Source: Acidobacteriota bacterium
GTDB taxonomy: Bacteria > Acidobacteriota > Terriglobia > UBA7540 > JAPUME01
Length of the DNA: 5,370 nt
Reading direction: 5' to 3'
Assembly (NCBI GenBank): GCA_027294185.1
Contig: JAPUME010000071.1
Span: forward strand, 1 to 5,370
The stretch's first letter is position 1. Every line of letters starts with the position of its first letter. Positions 5,112-5,370 of this stretch are shown here, piece by piece. The notes below the pieces were generated by a model, which searched no databases, was not told where the DNA came from, and saw nothing but the letters and a program-made list of their open reading frames with translations. A program made the position numbers and the translations under genes.

Positions 5112-5370
5112 TAAATTGGAACAGCCGCAGGTTTTTCATGAGGTACTGGAATTATCTACTATACTTTCGAAGAATCAGGAAATATGGGCAGCATCATTTC
5201 TGAGTGATGATATCTGCGGCCTACGGAAAAGGATGGGGCGAACGACATCGGATTTGCCAGCCAAACGACCCTGGCCTCCATGGAGGGGGTGGGAGGTCCC
5301 GACGGATCACGGCTGAGCGAGGCAAGACAATTCTCCGCACGCGGGCGGCGTAACTGCCTGAAGGGGGCGG
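5112..5370. other. Intergenic region right of DUF1015, no convincing gene
   Basis: Bases 5112-5215 are markedly richer in A and T than the rest of the window and contain a -10-like TATACT (5160-5165) on the + strand with no matching -35. A + strand frame from TTG 5116 to TGA 5314-5316 (66 codons) has a fairly protein-like first half, with hydrophobic residues at helical spacing. It has no Shine-Dalgarno, no family I recognise, and a proline- and tryptophan-rich tail that looks non-coding. A - strand frame runs open from the window edge for about 50 codons but is rich in Pro and Arg and looks like noise. Bases 5275-5286 form a perfect 12-bp palindrome. No tRNA or other RNA gene is recognisable. 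Confidence 0.5.
5275..5286. repeat. 12-bp perfect palindrome
   Basis: CCTCCATGGAGG is perfectly self-complementary and lies in non-coding sequence about 270 bases upstream of the DUF1015 start. It could be a protein-binding site, but nothing nearby identifies a target gene or regulator, and it may be chance in GC-rich sequence. Confidence 0.25.

Noticed and set aside
4976..5203. 75-codon + strand frame crossing the DUF1015 start
   Set aside because: It overlaps the 5' end of the DUF1015 gene, has no ribosome-binding site, and its translation shows no family motif.
5317..5370. Possible tRNA or other RNA gene at the right edge
   Set aside because: No T-arm consensus, anticodon arm or acceptor pairing could be found; the sequence is only GC-rich.

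Overview
The window is a bacterial chromosomal segment of moderately high GC content, by eye clearly above 50%. It carries a four-gene riboflavin (vitamin B2) biosynthesis operon on the + strand, followed by a convergent gene of the DUF1015 family on the - strand. The protein families and the absence of an FMN riboswitch do not fix the phylum. An Acidobacteriota-like organism is my best guess, from the general look of the proteins and a heptanucleotide-repeat spacer. That guess rests on memory, not on a search.

Layout: bases 1-195 are the upstream leader. They hold a possible extended -10 promoter, small inverted repeats and perhaps the last codons of an upstream gene. Next come ribE (riboflavin synthase, 196-780), ribH (lumazine synthase, 777-1253, overlapping ribE by ATGA), ribBA (fused DHBP synthase / GTP cyclohydrolase II, 1275-2495, GTG start) and ribD (deaminase/reductase, 2524-3618, probably a TTG start). 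A 51-base convergent spacer (3619-3669) holds a 7-nt tandem repeat and a weak stem-loop. The DUF1015 gene then runs leftward from 5004 to 3670. Bases 5005-5370 contain a possible promoter for DUF1015 and a locally AT-rich patch, but no convincing gene.

How the genes work together: RibBA makes both pathway precursors. It makes 2,5-diamino-6-ribosylamino-pyrimidinone 5'-phosphate from GTP, and 3,4-dihydroxy-2-butanone 4-phosphate from ribulose 5-phosphate. RibD deaminates and reduces the pyrimidine. After dephosphorylation by an enzyme not encoded here, RibH condenses the two branches to lumazine, and RibE dismutates lumazine to riboflavin. All dedicated enzymes except the phosphatase and the FAD synthetase (RibF) are therefore present, and the key catalytic residues I could check are intact. 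The exception is a set of substitutions around the RibH phosphate-binding site.

I see no new multi-gene system. The points most worth a second look are a perfect inverted repeat that puts the ribBA ribosome-binding site in a hairpin loop, the divergent RibH active site with its basic N-terminal tail, the leader without a recognisable riboswitch, and the DUF1015 protein of unknown role.
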